Notes: generated by a model not told the origin, from the sequence alone. Positions 43,638 to 53,296 are shown, counted from the first letter of the stretch. The stretch: 64,000 nt of DNA from Falsiroseomonas sp051433165 (GCF_051433165.1 NZ_JBHMFS010000005.1:201240-265239), one strand, 5' to 3'. Made by a program: numbers and translations.

Positions 43638-44455
43638 ACCCTTCCGAGGACGGTCCGGCCGGGTCGCTGCGCGACCGGATGGACGAGGCGCTGCGCCTGG
43701 AACGCAGCCAGCGCCGGCGGGTGAAGGTGCAGGCGAAACGGGCGGAGGTGGCCGAGACCACCCGCAGCGCGCATGACGCCGCACTGACCAGCTTCGCCGC
43801 CACCCTGCCGCACCACTTCGCCCGGCCGGAATTGCTGGTGGAGGCGCTGACCCATCGCTCCTCCGCCGACCCGAACCGCCAGCAGCTCGACAGCAATGAA
43901 AGGCTGGAATTCCTGGGCGACCGGGTGCTGGCGCTGATCATGGCCGAATGGCTGGCGGAGCGGTTTCCGCAGGAGCGGGAAGGGGCGCTGGGTAAGCGGC
44001 TGGGCGCGCTGGTCTCGGCCGAGACGCTCGGCCGCGTGGCGGAACGCATGGGCCTTGGCGCAGCACTGCGGGTGCCGCCCGGCGAACAGCGGGCCGGGGT
44101 GATGGCGCGGCAATCCGTGGTGGCGGATGCGCTGGAGGCGCTGCTCGGCGCGTTGTATGTGGATGGCGGTCTGGATGCCGCCCGGGCGCTGATCCGGCGG
44201 GAATGGGAATCGCTGCTGGAGGTTTCCTCCCGCCCGCCTTCCTCGCCGAAAAGCCGGCTGCAGGAATGGACGCTGGGGCGAGCGCTCGGACTGCCGGACT
44301 ATGTGCTGGTCTCCACCAGCGGCCCGCCGCATGCGCCCGTGTTTCTGGTGCGCGCCGTGGCGGCGGGGCGGGAGGCGGAGGCGACAGGCGACAACAAGCG
44401 GGCCGCGGAACAGGCGGCGGCTGAACAACTTTTGCAGGTATTGGGCGCGGCATGA
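43583..44455 (+). CDS. rnc: Ribonuclease III
   Basis: An approximately 290-residue double-strand RNA endonuclease used in rRNA maturation. The catalytic motif is NERLEFLGDRVLAL, with the second acidic motif VVADALEALLGALYVDGG; the C-terminal dsRNA-binding domain (about 215-285) begins SPKSRLQEW and ends DNKRAAEQAAAEQLL. The N-terminus is uncertain: ATG 43583 overlaps lepB by 55 bases, whereas GTG 43634 overlaps by 4 (GTGA). Either way about 50 extra residues precede the RNase domain, including a basic stretch LERSQRRRVKVQAKR that is not part of the usual fold. Confidence 0.93.
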   Translation: MGLANGNPLEPPAQRGAVNPSEDGPAGSLRDRMDEALRLERSQRRRVKVQAKRAEVAETTRSAHDAALTSFAATLPHHFARPELLVEALTHRSSADPNRQQLDSNERLEFLGDRVLALIMAEWLAERFPQEREGALGKRLGALVSAETLGRVAERMGLGAALRVPPGEQRAGVMARQSVVADALEALLGALYVDGGLDAARALIRREWESLLEVSSRPPSSPKSRLQEWTLGRALGLPDYVLVSTSGPPHAPVFLVRAVAAGREAEATGDNKRAAEQAAAEQLLQVLGAA

Positions 44456-45378
44456 GCGAGACGGAAACCCCCATCGAGGCTGAAGGCCCGCGCCGTTGCG
44501 GGCTGGTGGCCATTGTGGGTGCGCCGAACGCGGGCAAGTCCACGCTGGTGAATGCGCTGACGGGGACCAAGGTCTCGATCGTCTCGCCCAAGCCGCAGAC
44601 CACGCGCTTCCGCATCCGCGCCGTGGTCATGCAGGGCCAGGCGCAGATCATCCTGGTGGACACGCCCGGCATCTTCGCCCCCCGCCGCCGGCTGGACCGT
44701 GCCATGGTCGCCGCCGCCTGGGGTGGCGCGCAGGATGCGGACCTCGCCGTGCTCATCGTCGATGCCCGCGCCGGGCTGACGGATGAGGTGCGCCAGATCA
44801 CCGAGAAGCTGAAGAAGGGCGGCCGGCGGGCGATGCTGCTGCTCAACAAGGCGGATCTGGTGGATCCGACCCGGTTGCTGCCGCTGTCGCGCGACCTGAA
44901 CGAGATCCTGCCCTTTGCCGAGACTTTCATGGTCTCCGCCCTGAAGGGCCGGGGTCTCGACAAGGTGCTGGCCGTGCTGGCCAACAGCCTGCCGGAAGGC
45001 CCGTGGCTGTTCCCGGAGGACGATCTTTCCGACCTGCCGCAGCGCATGTTGGCCGCCGAGATCGTGCGCGAACAGGTGCTGCGCCAGACGCATGAGGAAG
45101 TGCCCCACCACGCGACGGTGGAGACGGAAAGCTGGGCAGAGCGCAAGGATGGCAGCGCCCGGATCGACGTGACCATCTACGTCACCCGCGCCACCCAGAA
45201 AGCTATCCTGATCGGCGATGGCGGCGCCAAGATCAAATCCATCGGCCAGACCGCGCGGCGCGAACTGGAGGCGCTGCTGGAGCGGCGCATCCATCTGTTC
45301 GTCAACGTCAAGGAACGCGCCGGCTGGGACGAGGAACGCGGCCGCATCCGCGCGCTGGGGCTCGACGACCCGGGCTGA
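44452..45378 (+). CDS. era: GTPase Era
   Basis: A 308-residue GTPase that binds 16S rRNA and assists 30S maturation. G motifs: VGAPNAGKSTLVN (G1), KPQTTR (G2), VDTPG (G3) and LNKADL (G4). The C-terminal KH domain (about 215-300) includes AILIGDGGAKIKSIGQTARREL. The ATG overlaps the rnc stop by 4 bases. Its stop codon abuts that of the convergent gene (TGATCA). Confidence 0.96.
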   Translation: MSETETPIEAEGPRRCGLVAIVGAPNAGKSTLVNALTGTKVSIVSPKPQTTRFRIRAVVMQGQAQIILVDTPGIFAPRRRLDRAMVAAAWGGAQDADLAVLIVDARAGLTDEVRQITEKLKKGGRRAMLLLNKADLVDPTRLLPLSRDLNEILPFAETFMVSALKGRGLDKVLAVLANSLPEGPWLFPEDDLSDLPQRMLAAEIVREQVLRQTHEEVPHHATVETESWAERKDGSARIDVTIYVTRATQKAILIGDGGAKIKSIGQTARRELEALLERRIHLFVNVKERAGWDEERGRIRALGLDDPG

Positions 45379-46050
45379 TCAGGCGGCCGGTGCCTGGGCC
45401 GCACTATGCTCCGCCCGGTGCGCCCGAAGGTCCAGCACCAGCTTCAGCACCACCAGCAAGGCCAGCAGCGCCGAAGGCGAACCCAACGCCATGGTCACGG
45501 CGCCGCCCAGGATGATGACCAGGTGCAGCACGATGATACGCGGATAGGGCTGCTTCATCAGGCTGATGGCATCCGCCTGCCGCCATTCGCCCTGGCCCAG
45601 ATAATTCACCACGAGTGAGAACAGGTGGCTGGCCAGCAGGGCCAGCATCGCCCAGCGCAGCCCGTCCGGCGCCAGCAGGAAGGCCAGCGCCCCACCCAGT
45701 TCCTGCCCCGTCGGCCCCAGCATGCCGACCACGAACTGGCCGTGCACGAAGGTGAACAGCCCGTAGTGCAGGGTGAAGAACCCCATCACCAGGGCCATCG
45801 GCCAGAGGCGCTTCAGCACCATCAGGCTGCCCATCCGCAGCAGCACCATCACGCCGATGACGATGTTTTCCGCCCAGAACAGCAACACGATCTCATAGAC
45901 CGACCAGTAGCCCAGCAGCACCCCGCCCAGCGGCACCAGATTGGCCAGCACCAGCGCGGCGGAGGAGGCCATCAGCGGCACGGTCACCGCGCCGATCATC
46001 GCGGCGGCGCCCTTCGGATTGGCCCGCGCCGCCGTGGGGGGTTTCGTCAA
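45379..46050 (-). CDS. DUF6498-like multi-pass membrane protein
   Basis: A 223-residue protein with about six hydrophobic segments. The central VYEIVLLFWAENIVIGVMVLLRM pattern, with its aromatic WAEN motif, and the later HYGLFTFVHGQFV fit the family DUF6498, whose function is unknown. The N-terminus MTKPPTAARANPKG is polar. It converges on era with abutting stop codons and is divergent from recO across 57 bp. Role unknown. Confidence 0.7.
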   Translation of the reverse strand: MTKPPTAARANPKGAAAMIGAVTVPLMASSAALVLANLVPLGGVLLGYWSVYEIVLLFWAENIVIGVMVLLRMGSLMVLKRLWPMALVMGFFTLHYGLFTFVHGQFVVGMLGPTGQELGGALAFLLAPDGLRWAMLALLASHLFSLVVNYLGQGEWRQADAISLMKQPYPRIIVLHLVIILGGAVTMALGSPSALLALLVVLKLVLDLRAHRAEHSAAQAPAA

Positions 46051-46107
46051 TGGTTTCTCCCGCGCCTGCCGCTTTTCAGTCTCTCACCAAGCGCCCACCT
46101 TATTGGC

Positions 46108-46842
46108 GTGAGCATCGAATGGACCGCCCCGGCAATCATCCTCGACATCCGCCCGCATGGCGAGGGTGGCGTCATCGCGACGCTGCTGACGGAGGAACAC
46201 GGCCGCCATGCGGGGCTTGCCAAGGGCGGTGCCTCCCGCGGCCAATCGGCGCTGTGGCAGCCGGGCAATCTGGTGGAGGCGCGCTGGGTGGCGCGGCTGC
46301 CGGAACAACTCGGCGCGCTGAGCGCGGAACTGGTGCACCCCGCCGCGGCACTGGCGATGGAAGACCCGCTGGCGCTCGCCGCACTGCGTTCCGCCTGTGC
46401 TGTGGCGGAATCGGCGCTGCCGGAGCGGGAGGCGCATCCGCGCATCTTCCACGGCCTGGTCGCCTTCATCGCCACCCTGGCGCGCGGCACCGAACTGGCG
46501 CTGCCGGATCTGGTGCGGTGGGAGGCGGAATTGCTGGCGGATCTCGGCTATGGGCTGGATTTCTCGGCCTGTGCGGTCACCGGCAGCCGGGAGGATCTGG
46601 CCTTCGTCTCCCCGCGTTCCGCCCGCGCCGTCTCTTCCGCCGGCGCTGGGGAATGGCGCGAGCGGCTGCTGCCGCTGCCCGCCTTCCTGCTCGGCCAGGG
46701 GCCGTCCGGGCCGCTGGATTGGGCGGCGGGACTGCGGCTGACCGGGCATTTCCTGGCCCGCGACGTGTACGGGGTGCATAATCGCGGCTTGCCCGCGGCG
46801 CGGGACCTGCTGACGGATCGGGTCGCTGGCCTGGCTGCCTGA
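46108..46842 (+). CDS. recO: DNA repair protein RecO
   Basis: A 244-residue recombination mediator that loads RecA onto SSB-coated DNA with RecR. The N-terminal OB domain starts VSIEWTAPAIILDIRPHGEGGVIATLLTEEHGRHAGLAKGGAS (in outline), and the C-terminal helical domain contains FIATLARGTELALPDLVRWEAELLADLGYGLDFSACAVTG, the position of the family's cysteine cluster, here reduced to one Cys. GTG 46108 is the only start that gives the family N-terminus. The era-recO proximity is common in alphaproteobacteria. Confidence 0.9.
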   Translation: MSIEWTAPAIILDIRPHGEGGVIATLLTEEHGRHAGLAKGGASRGQSALWQPGNLVEARWVARLPEQLGALSAELVHPAAALAMEDPLALAALRSACAVAESALPEREAHPRIFHGLVAFIATLARGTELALPDLVRWEAELLADLGYGLDFSACAVTGSREDLAFVSPRSARAVSSAGAGEWRERLLPLPAFLLGQGPSGPLDWAAGLRLTGHFLARDVYGVHNRGLPAARDLLTDRVAGLAA

Positions 46843-46919
46843 GGCCGGCCGGGTCGGCTTAACCTAGTCATTACTCACATGTCGCATGCTGAACCGGTCT
46901 CCTGAACGGACCGACCACC

Positions 46920-48935
46920 ATGATGACCAAGCCACGCCTGACCACCATCTCTTTCCGGCTTCACCTTGTCGCACTGTTCGCCATGGTCGGGCTGATGGCG
47001 CTGGCGGCGCTGCAAACCTCGGACAAGATCGGACGGTTGGAGGCGGAGCGTGTCGCGGTGCTCAAAAGCGTCAGCGAATCGGCCACCGGTATTCTCGCCC
47101 ACTACCATACGGAGGAGCGGGAAGGCCGGATGCCGCGCGCCGAGGCGCAGCGCCTGGCGGCGGAGGCGCTGCGCGGCATTCGCTATCACGACAACGAGTA
47201 TGTCTGGATCAACGACCTTTTTCCCCGGGTCGTGATGCACCCGTTCCGGCCAGATCTGGAGGGGCGCGACGTCTCGAATGTGCGGGATCCGAACGGACTT
47301 GCGCTGTTCATCGCCTTCGCTGAGACCGCGCGCAGTCGCGGTGCCGGTGTCGTTCCCTATCTCTGGCCGCGCCCTGGCGCCAACCAGGCGGCGGCCGTGC
47401 CGACCGAGAAGCTCTCCTACGTGCAGCGTTTCCTGCCCTGGGACTGGGTCGTTGGCACGGGTCTCTATGTCGATGACCTGCGCGCGGCGCAGCGCTACGC
47501 CCTTTGGTTCGGCCTCGCCCAGGCCGGTGGTGTCGCCCTGGCCGTGGCGCTGCTGGTCGGGTTGGTGGTGCGCAGCATCACGCGGCCGCTCGCCACGCTG
47601 ATCGGTGCCACTCGCAGCTTGGGCGAAAGCGGCCTGGCGACACCGGTGCCAGAGATTGGTCGGCGGGACGAGTTTGGCGACCTGGCCCGTGCGCTGGAAG
47701 GGTTTCGTGTTCAGGGTCTGGAGAAGATGCGGGTGGAGCAGGCGGCCGGCGAGATGCGAACCCTGGCCGCGCGCCGGCAGGCGGCGATGGATCGCCATAC
47801 CCAGGATTTCGGCGGGTCCGTCGCGGGGGTCATGGCCTCGCTCACCGCATCATCCGAAGGCATGCGCCAGGCGGCTGGCGATATGGCGCAGGCCATGTCC
47901 TTGACCCAGGCGGGCGCGGCAAACACGGCGCAGGGCGTCGAGGACAGCCAGCACGACCTCGCCTCCGTTGCCGCGGCGACGGAAGAACTGACTGCGACGA
48001 TCGCCGAGATCGCCCGCCAGGTCGGCGATGCGGCGGACAAGGCGCGTCAGGCAAAGGACCGCGCAACGGCCACAGATGCCTCCGTGCGCGGCCTGACCCA
48101 TGCGGCGGGTGAGATCGGCGAGGTTGTGCGCCTGATTACCGGCATCGCGCAGCAAACCAACCTGCTGGCGCTGAACGCGACGATCGAGGCGGCGCGGGCC
48201 GGCGATGCCGGCAAGGGCTTCGCCGTCGTCGCCTCCGAGGTCAAGCAGCTTGCGGCCCAAACCGCGCGGGCGACAGAGCAGATCGGCAGCCAGATCGCCG
48301 CCATGCAGGCCGCCACCAGCGATGCGGCCGGCGCGGTCGGCGCGGTCGGCCTGGCCATCGCGCAGGTCAGCGGCGCTACGGACGGCATTGCCTCCGCGGT
48401 GGAACAGCAGGGGGGCGCAACCCGCGAGATCGCCGCCAGCGTGCAGGCGGTGGTGCAGCGCAACGCCATGGCGAGTGCGGCGATGCGGGACGTTCGTGGC
48501 GCGGTCCAGCAGGCCGACGGCACGGCACAGGCTGTGCAGCAGGCGGCGAACGAGGTGACGCGGACCTCCGCAGCGCTGGAGCAGGAATTGCGGGGTTTTC
48601 TGGCGGCAATGGGCAGCGCCGCCAGCGACCGCAGGGGCTATGAACGACTGCCTGGCGGCGGCGCCCGCGCGACGCTGCTGTTGGCGGGCGGGGCCAGGCA
48701 GTCGTTGACGATCCGCGATGCGTCCCGCGGCGGCATGGCCCTTGATTGTCCGACGGTGCTTGAGCCTGGCCTCGAAGTGCGGGTCGAATGGCCAATGGCT
48801 GAGGAGCCGGTTGCGGCGAGGGTGGTGCGCAGTTGCCCCGGTGAATTGGCGCTCATCTTCAAGCCCGACCCGGCCAGCCTGGCGCGCATCGATGGCCTGC
48901 TGGCCCGGCTTGGACCGCAGCCGGCTGCCGCGTGA
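46920..48935 (+). CDS. Methyl-accepting chemotaxis protein with C-terminal PilZ domain
   Basis: A 671-residue membrane chemoreceptor. Domains in order: membrane helix (about 12-32); periplasmic single Cache domain (about 35-190) with RYHDNEYVWINDLFPRVVMHPF; second helix (about 195-220); HAMP (about 220-275); methyl-accepting signalling domain (about 300-560) with the hairpin tip IAQQTNLLALNATIEAARAGDAG; then a C-terminal PilZ domain (about 568-660) with both c-di-GMP contacts, RGYER (from residue 572) and DASRGG. It should link small-molecule sensing to CheA and c-di-GMP. No che genes are nearby, so it is an orphan receptor. Confidence 0.92.
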   Translation: MMTKPRLTTISFRLHLVALFAMVGLMALAALQTSDKIGRLEAERVAVLKSVSESATGILAHYHTEEREGRMPRAEAQRLAAEALRGIRYHDNEYVWINDLFPRVVMHPFRPDLEGRDVSNVRDPNGLALFIAFAETARSRGAGVVPYLWPRPGANQAAAVPTEKLSYVQRFLPWDWVVGTGLYVDDLRAAQRYALWFGLAQAGGVALAVALLVGLVVRSITRPLATLIGATRSLGESGLATPVPEIGRRDEFGDLARALEGFRVQGLEKMRVEQAAGEMRTLAARRQAAMDRHTQDFGGSVAGVMASLTASSEGMRQAAGDMAQAMSLTQAGAANTAQGVEDSQHDLASVAAATEELTATIAEIARQVGDAADKARQAKDRATATDASVRGLTHAAGEIGEVVRLITGIAQQTNLLALNATIEAARAGDAGKGFAVVASEVKQLAAQTARATEQIGSQIAAMQAATSDAAGAVGAVGLAIAQVSGATDGIASAVEQQGGATREIAASVQAVVQRNAMASAAMRDVRGAVQQADGTAQAVQQAANEVTRTSAALEQELRGFLAAMGSAASDRRGYERLPGGGARATLLLAGGARQSLTIRDASRGGMALDCPTVLEPGLEVRVEWPMAEEPVAARVVRSCPGELALIFKPDPASLARIDGLLARLGPQPAAA

Positions 48936-49022
48936 GGCTGGCCGCGGCAGCTTGCCCCTCAACAGGAAGCCCGGCTTGCGCTAGAAGAGGTTCGGACAAG
49001 AACGAAGCGCGAATCTCAAACC

Positions 49023-51263
49023 ATGCCGGATGACATCAAGACGCTGCCCGAGGGTGGCGACATGCGGGAGACCGGGCTCGCGGCGGCCCTGTCCGAGCGC
49101 TACCTGGCCTATGCGCTGTCCACCATCGTCAGCCGCTCCCTGCCCGATGTGCGGGACGGGCTGAAGCCGGTGCACCGGCGGCTGCTCTATGCCATGCACC
49201 AGTTGAAGCTCGACCCCGCCGCCGGCTTCAAGAAATGCGCCCGTATCGTCGGCGACGTGATGGGCAAATATCATCCGCATGGCGACAGCAGCATCTATGA
49301 GGCGCTGGTCCGCCAGGCGCAGGATTTCGCGGCGCGCTACCCGCTGGTCGAGGGCCAGGGCAATTTCGGTAACATCGACGGCGATAACGCCGCGGCCATG
49401 CGCTACACGGAGGCCCGCCTCACCGAGGTCGCCCAGGCGCTGCTGGAGGGCATCGAGGAGAATGCGGTCGATTTCCGCGCCACCTATGACGGCGAGGAAA
49501 AGGAACCGCTGGTGCTCGCCGCCGCCTTCCCGAACCTGCTGGCCAATGGCGCGGCCGGCATCGCGGTGGGCATGGCCACCTCGATCCCGCCGCACAATGC
49601 CGGGGAGCTCTGCGACGCCGCGCTGGTGCTGATCGAGAACCCCGAGGCAGGCATCGATGAACTTCTGGCGCATGTGAAGGGGCCGGATTTCCCCACCGGC
49701 GGGCTGCTGGTGGAAAGCCCGGAATCGATGCGGGAGGCCTATGCCACCGGCCGTGGCGGCTTCCGGTTGCGGGCGCAGTGGAATGTGGAGCCGCTGAAGA
49801 ACGGCACCTGGCAGGTCGTCGTCACCGAAATTCCCTACCAGGTGCAGAAATCCCGCCTGATCGAGCAGATTGCGGCGCTGATGGAGGAGAAGAAGCTCCC
49901 GCTGCTCGGCGATGTGCGGGATGAATCGACGGACGTCGTGCGGCTGGTGCTGGAGCCGAAGACCCGCGCCATCGATGCGAAGATGCTGATGGAGACGCTG
50001 TTCCGTCACACCCAGCTCGAAACCCGCTTTCCGCTCAACATGAACGTGCTGGACGCGAACCGCACGCCCCGTGTGATGGGGCTGCGGGAGGTGCTGCGCT
50101 CCTGGCTGGACCACCGCCATGTGGTGCTGGTGCGGCGGTCGGAGCACCGGCTGGCGGCGATCGCGCGGCGGCTGGAGATCCTCGACGGCTACCTGATTGT
50201 CTATCTCAACCTGGATGAAGTGATCCGCATCGTGCGGGAGGAGGACAAGCCCAAGGACGCGCTGATGGCCACCTTCGGCCTGAACGAAACCCAGGCCAAC
50301 GCGATACTCGACATGCGGCTGCGTGCGTTGCGCAAGCTCGAGGAAATGGAAATCCGCAAGGAGCATACGAAGCTCAGCCGCGAACAGGCAAAGCTGCGCG
50401 GGTTGCTGACCAGCGAGGCAAAACGCTGGGCCACCATTGCCGATGAGGTGCGCGCGACGCGGGACAAGTTCGGCCAGGCCACCACGCTGGGCCGCCGCCG
50501 CACCATCCCCGGCACCATCGAGGCTGGCGCCGTGGTGGACGAGACCGCCTTCATCGAACGCGAGCCGATTACCGTCATCCTGTCCGAGAAGGGCTGGATT
50601 CGGGCGCAGAAGGGCCATCTGGGCGCCGATGCGGAGCTGCGCTTCAAGGAAGGCGACAGCCTGAAATACGCCCTGCATGCGGAGACGACGGATCGCATCG
50701 TGGTGCTGGCGACCAACGGCAAGGCCTACACCGTGAAGGCCGAGACCATCCCGCGCGGCCGCGGCGATGGCCAGCCGGTGCGGCTGCTGCTGGACCTGTC
50801 CAATGGCGATGATGTGGTGACGCTGTTCGTCCACAAGGATGGCCGCCGCTTCCTGATCGCCGCGACCGACGGCAAGGGCTTCGTGGTGAAGGGGGAGGAG
50901 CTGCTGGCGGAAAAGCGCACCGGCAAGCAGGTGCTGGTGGTGGATGCGGCGGTGGAGACGCTGCTGTGTGTGCCAGCCGAGGGCGACAGCGTGGCGACCA
51001 TCGGCAGCAACAACCGCCTGCTGGTCTTCCCACTCTCCCGGGTGCCGGAAATGGCGCGCGGCCGCGGCGTGCAGCTGATGCAGCTGAAGGACGGCGCGAC
51101 GCTGAACGACGCCAAGGTGTTCAGCGCCAAGGAAGGCCTGGCTTGGCGCTATGGCGGCGGGGTGAAGATGGAGACGGACCTCCGCACCTGGACCGGCCAG
51201 CGCGCCGGCGCCGGCCGCATGCCGCCGGACCGTTTCCCGAAGTCGCGCAAGTTCGGCGTGTAG
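49023..51263 (+). CDS. parC: DNA topoisomerase IV subunit A
   Basis: A 746-residue type IIA topoisomerase subunit that decatenates chromosomes with ParE. The N-terminal QRDR-like region is RSLPDVRDGLKPVHRRLLYAM and KYHPHGDSSIYEALV; the catalytic Tyr is in AAMRYTEARLT. The C-terminal beta-pinwheel (about 500-720) has degenerate repeats and no GyrA box (QRRGGKG), which favours ParC over GyrA, as does the length below 800. Full length, with no sign of resistance changes that could be judged here. Confidence 0.94.
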   Translation: MPDDIKTLPEGGDMRETGLAAALSERYLAYALSTIVSRSLPDVRDGLKPVHRRLLYAMHQLKLDPAAGFKKCARIVGDVMGKYHPHGDSSIYEALVRQAQDFAARYPLVEGQGNFGNIDGDNAAAMRYTEARLTEVAQALLEGIEENAVDFRATYDGEEKEPLVLAAAFPNLLANGAAGIAVGMATSIPPHNAGELCDAALVLIENPEAGIDELLAHVKGPDFPTGGLLVESPESMREAYATGRGGFRLRAQWNVEPLKNGTWQVVVTEIPYQVQKSRLIEQIAALMEEKKLPLLGDVRDESTDVVRLVLEPKTRAIDAKMLMETLFRHTQLETRFPLNMNVLDANRTPRVMGLREVLRSWLDHRHVVLVRRSEHRLAAIARRLEILDGYLIVYLNLDEVIRIVREEDKPKDALMATFGLNETQANAILDMRLRALRKLEEMEIRKEHTKLSREQAKLRGLLTSEAKRWATIADEVRATRDKFGQATTLGRRRTIPGTIEAGAVVDETAFIEREPITVILSEKGWIRAQKGHLGADAELRFKEGDSLKYALHAETTDRIVVLATNGKAYTVKAETIPRGRGDGQPVRLLLDLSNGDDVVTLFVHKDGRRFLIAATDGKGFVVKGEELLAEKRTGKQVLVVDAAVETLLCVPAEGDSVATIGSNNRLLVFPLSRVPEMARGRGVQLMQLKDGATLNDAKVFSAKEGLAWRYGGGVKMETDLRTWTGQRAGAGRMPPDRFPKSRKFGV

Positions 51264-51326
51264 AAGATGGTGGACAGCCGGCCGCCTGGATGATCCGATC
51301 CGCCCCCAGAAGAACAGGGGGCGGAC

Positions 51327-52472
51327 ATGCCGAAGCGGAAATCGCCGAAGTCCCACGCCAAGTCTGCAAAGCGGGACAGTACCACCCTGCACTTCGCAAC
51401 CAACCGCCCGCGCCTGTCGGACGGGTTCGCGCAGGATGCGGACCTTCTGGCCGGCGCGCACCACCCGCTGTTCCTCGGACGGGCGGAGGTGGGCTGGGTC
51501 GGCGACCCGATCGACACGGAGGCGCCGCGCACCCTGCTGCGCGCGCCGGAGATTGCCGGCGACGATGATTTCGTCGATCCGGTGGGCGGTGCCTGCGCCC
51601 GCGTGCTGGATGACTGGCTGGCCAGTGCCGCCGCGCGCGGTGCCGTGCCGCTGTTCTACCTCCACGGCTTCTCCAACAGCTTCAGCCAGGCGCTGCAACG
51701 CGCCGCGCAGATTGAGGAGTTCTATGAGGCCGAGGGACTTGCCTTGGCGCCGCTGGTCTTCTCCTGGCCTTCCGACGGCCGCCTGCTGGACCCGCGGCTG
51801 TTCGCCGCCGATGCGGGATTGCGGGAGCAGTATCTGGACGACCAGCGGGATGCCACCGCCTCCGGCCCTGCGCTCGCCCGGCTGCTGCGGGAGGTCTGGC
51901 GCGCCCGCAACCGGGCCGGGCAGGGCGATGCGGCACCGCGGCTGGTGCTGCTGGCGCACAGCATGGGCAACCACGCGCTGGCCTGTGGGTTGGAGGCGAT
52001 GAACAACGGGCTGCTGACGCGGGAAATGGAGGGGCTGTTCGCCCAGGCCGTGCTGGTCAGCGCCGATGTCGCCAGCGATGCGCTGGAGCCGGGCCAGCCA
52101 CTGCGCCTGCTGCCGCAGATGGCGGAGAAGGTGACGGTCTGCATCAGCCCGGACTCAACCCTGTCCGTCGCCAGCCAGATCGCCAACGGCAATCGCCGCC
52201 TCGGCCACTACGGGCCGACGACGCTGGCGGACCTGCCGCCGGGGGTGGAGGTGGTGGATTGCTTCAACGGCCTCGACTGGGGCTCGCGCGATCGCATCCT
52301 GGCCAAGGGCGGCAGTGAATGGGACGTGGTGCAGCACCAATGGTACCGCAACGACCTGAAGGCCCGCGCGGCCCTCGCCGCGCTGCTGGCTGGCAAGAAG
52401 GCGCCCTTCAAGACGCTGGAACTGGCGCAGCAGCTGGATAGCCAGCGCAACCGGCACGCCATACTGGTCTGA
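51327..52472 (+). CDS. DUF900-type alpha/beta hydrolase
   Basis: A 381-residue protein of the alpha/beta hydrolase family formerly DUF900 (PF05990). It shows the strand LFYLHGFSNSFSQALQRAAQI, then PLVFSWPSDGRLLD, and the nucleophile elbow LLAHSMGNHALACGLEAM. The N-terminus is basic (MPKRKSPKSHAKSAKRDS) without a signal peptide, and HFATNRPR marks the family start. The C-terminus continues DFRHQWYRND-like to LAQQLDSQ. GGGGG lies upstream of the ATG. Substrate unknown. Confidence 0.8.
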   Translation: MPKRKSPKSHAKSAKRDSTTLHFATNRPRLSDGFAQDADLLAGAHHPLFLGRAEVGWVGDPIDTEAPRTLLRAPEIAGDDDFVDPVGGACARVLDDWLASAAARGAVPLFYLHGFSNSFSQALQRAAQIEEFYEAEGLALAPLVFSWPSDGRLLDPRLFAADAGLREQYLDDQRDATASGPALARLLREVWRARNRAGQGDAAPRLVLLAHSMGNHALACGLEAMNNGLLTREMEGLFAQAVLVSADVASDALEPGQPLRLLPQMAEKVTVCISPDSTLSVASQIANGNRRLGHYGPTTLADLPPGVEVVDCFNGLDWGSRDRILAKGGSEWDVVQHQWYRNDLKARAALAALLAGKKAPFKTLELAQQLDSQRNRHAILV

Positions 52473-52475
52473 AGC

Positions 52476-53258
52476 TCAGCCTGTGACGGTCAGCTTTTCC
52501 TGGTGGTCCGGGGCCAGCGGTTCGGCATGGTCCTGGTGCTCGGCCAGCACCCGCCAGACGCCGCCGGCCAGGGTCTCGCTCGGCCGGAAGCGGGATTTGT
52601 AGGACATCTTGGCGCTCTGCGGCACCCAGTAGCCCAGATAGACAAAGGGCAGGCCCAGCGCCCGGGCGCGGGCGACCAGCCACAGGATGGTGTAGGTGCC
52701 CAGGCTGCGCTTGCCGCTATCGGCCTCGAAGAAGGAATAGACGGCGGACAGGCCATCCGAGAGCCAATCCGTCAGGCAGGCGCCGACCAGCCGCCCGGTG
52801 GGGTCGCGGAATTCCACCACGCCGGTGGTGATCGGCGTGTCCTCGACCATGGCGCGGTAATCGTAGAAGCCCATCGCCGCCATGTCGCCGTCGCCGTGGC
52901 GGGCGCCCTGGTAGCGCTGGAACAGGGCGAATTGCTCGGCTGTCGCGCGCGCCGGCAGTTCCGCCGTGGTCAGGTCGGCGTTCTGGCGGGAGATGCGGCG
53001 CTGGGTGCGGTCCGGCTGGAAGGCGCCTGCGACGATGCGGATGGGGATGCAGGCGCGGCAGCCCGGACAGACCGGCGAATAGGCGATGTTGTGGCTGCGG
53101 CGGAAGCCTGCGCGCGACAGCCTATCGTGAAGCGGCTCGGCCTCCGCGCCCGACAACTCGGTCACGATCTTCCGTTCCGTCCGCCCGGCGAGGTAGGGGC
53201 AGGGCAGAGGCGCGGTGGTGTAAAAGAATTGGGGGCGGCGTGCGGGGCGTTGCAACAT
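52476..53258 (-). CDS. bpt: Aspartate/glutamate leucyltransferase (Bpt, ATE1-like)
   Basis: A 260-residue N-end-rule transferase that adds leucine from Leu-tRNA to proteins beginning with Asp or Glu, marking them for ClpAP. The ATE1-like N-domain has FYTTAPLPCPYLAGRTERKIVTEL and the cysteine cluster YSPVCPGCRACIPIRI; the C-terminal GNAT-like domain shows YSFFEADSGKRSLGTYTILWLV and YLGYWVPQSAKMSYKSRFRP. Length and motifs are normal. It is the last gene of a minus-strand run. Confidence 0.92.
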   Translation of the reverse strand: MLQRPARRPQFFYTTAPLPCPYLAGRTERKIVTELSGAEAEPLHDRLSRAGFRRSHNIAYSPVCPGCRACIPIRIVAGAFQPDRTQRRISRQNADLTTAELPARATAEQFALFQRYQGARHGDGDMAAMGFYDYRAMVEDTPITTGVVEFRDPTGRLVGACLTDWLSDGLSAVYSFFEADSGKRSLGTYTILWLVARARALGLPFVYLGYWVPQSAKMSYKSRFRPSETLAGGVWRVLAEHQDHAEPLAPDHQEKLTVTG

Positions 53259-53296
53259 CTGATTGAGACATAGTCTCGGCCTTCACCAGCCGCAAA

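Noticed and set aside
48981..51974. A 997-codon minus-strand frame opposite parC.
   Set aside because: Composition is that of an antisense shadow in GC-rich DNA; parC is unambiguous on the plus strand.
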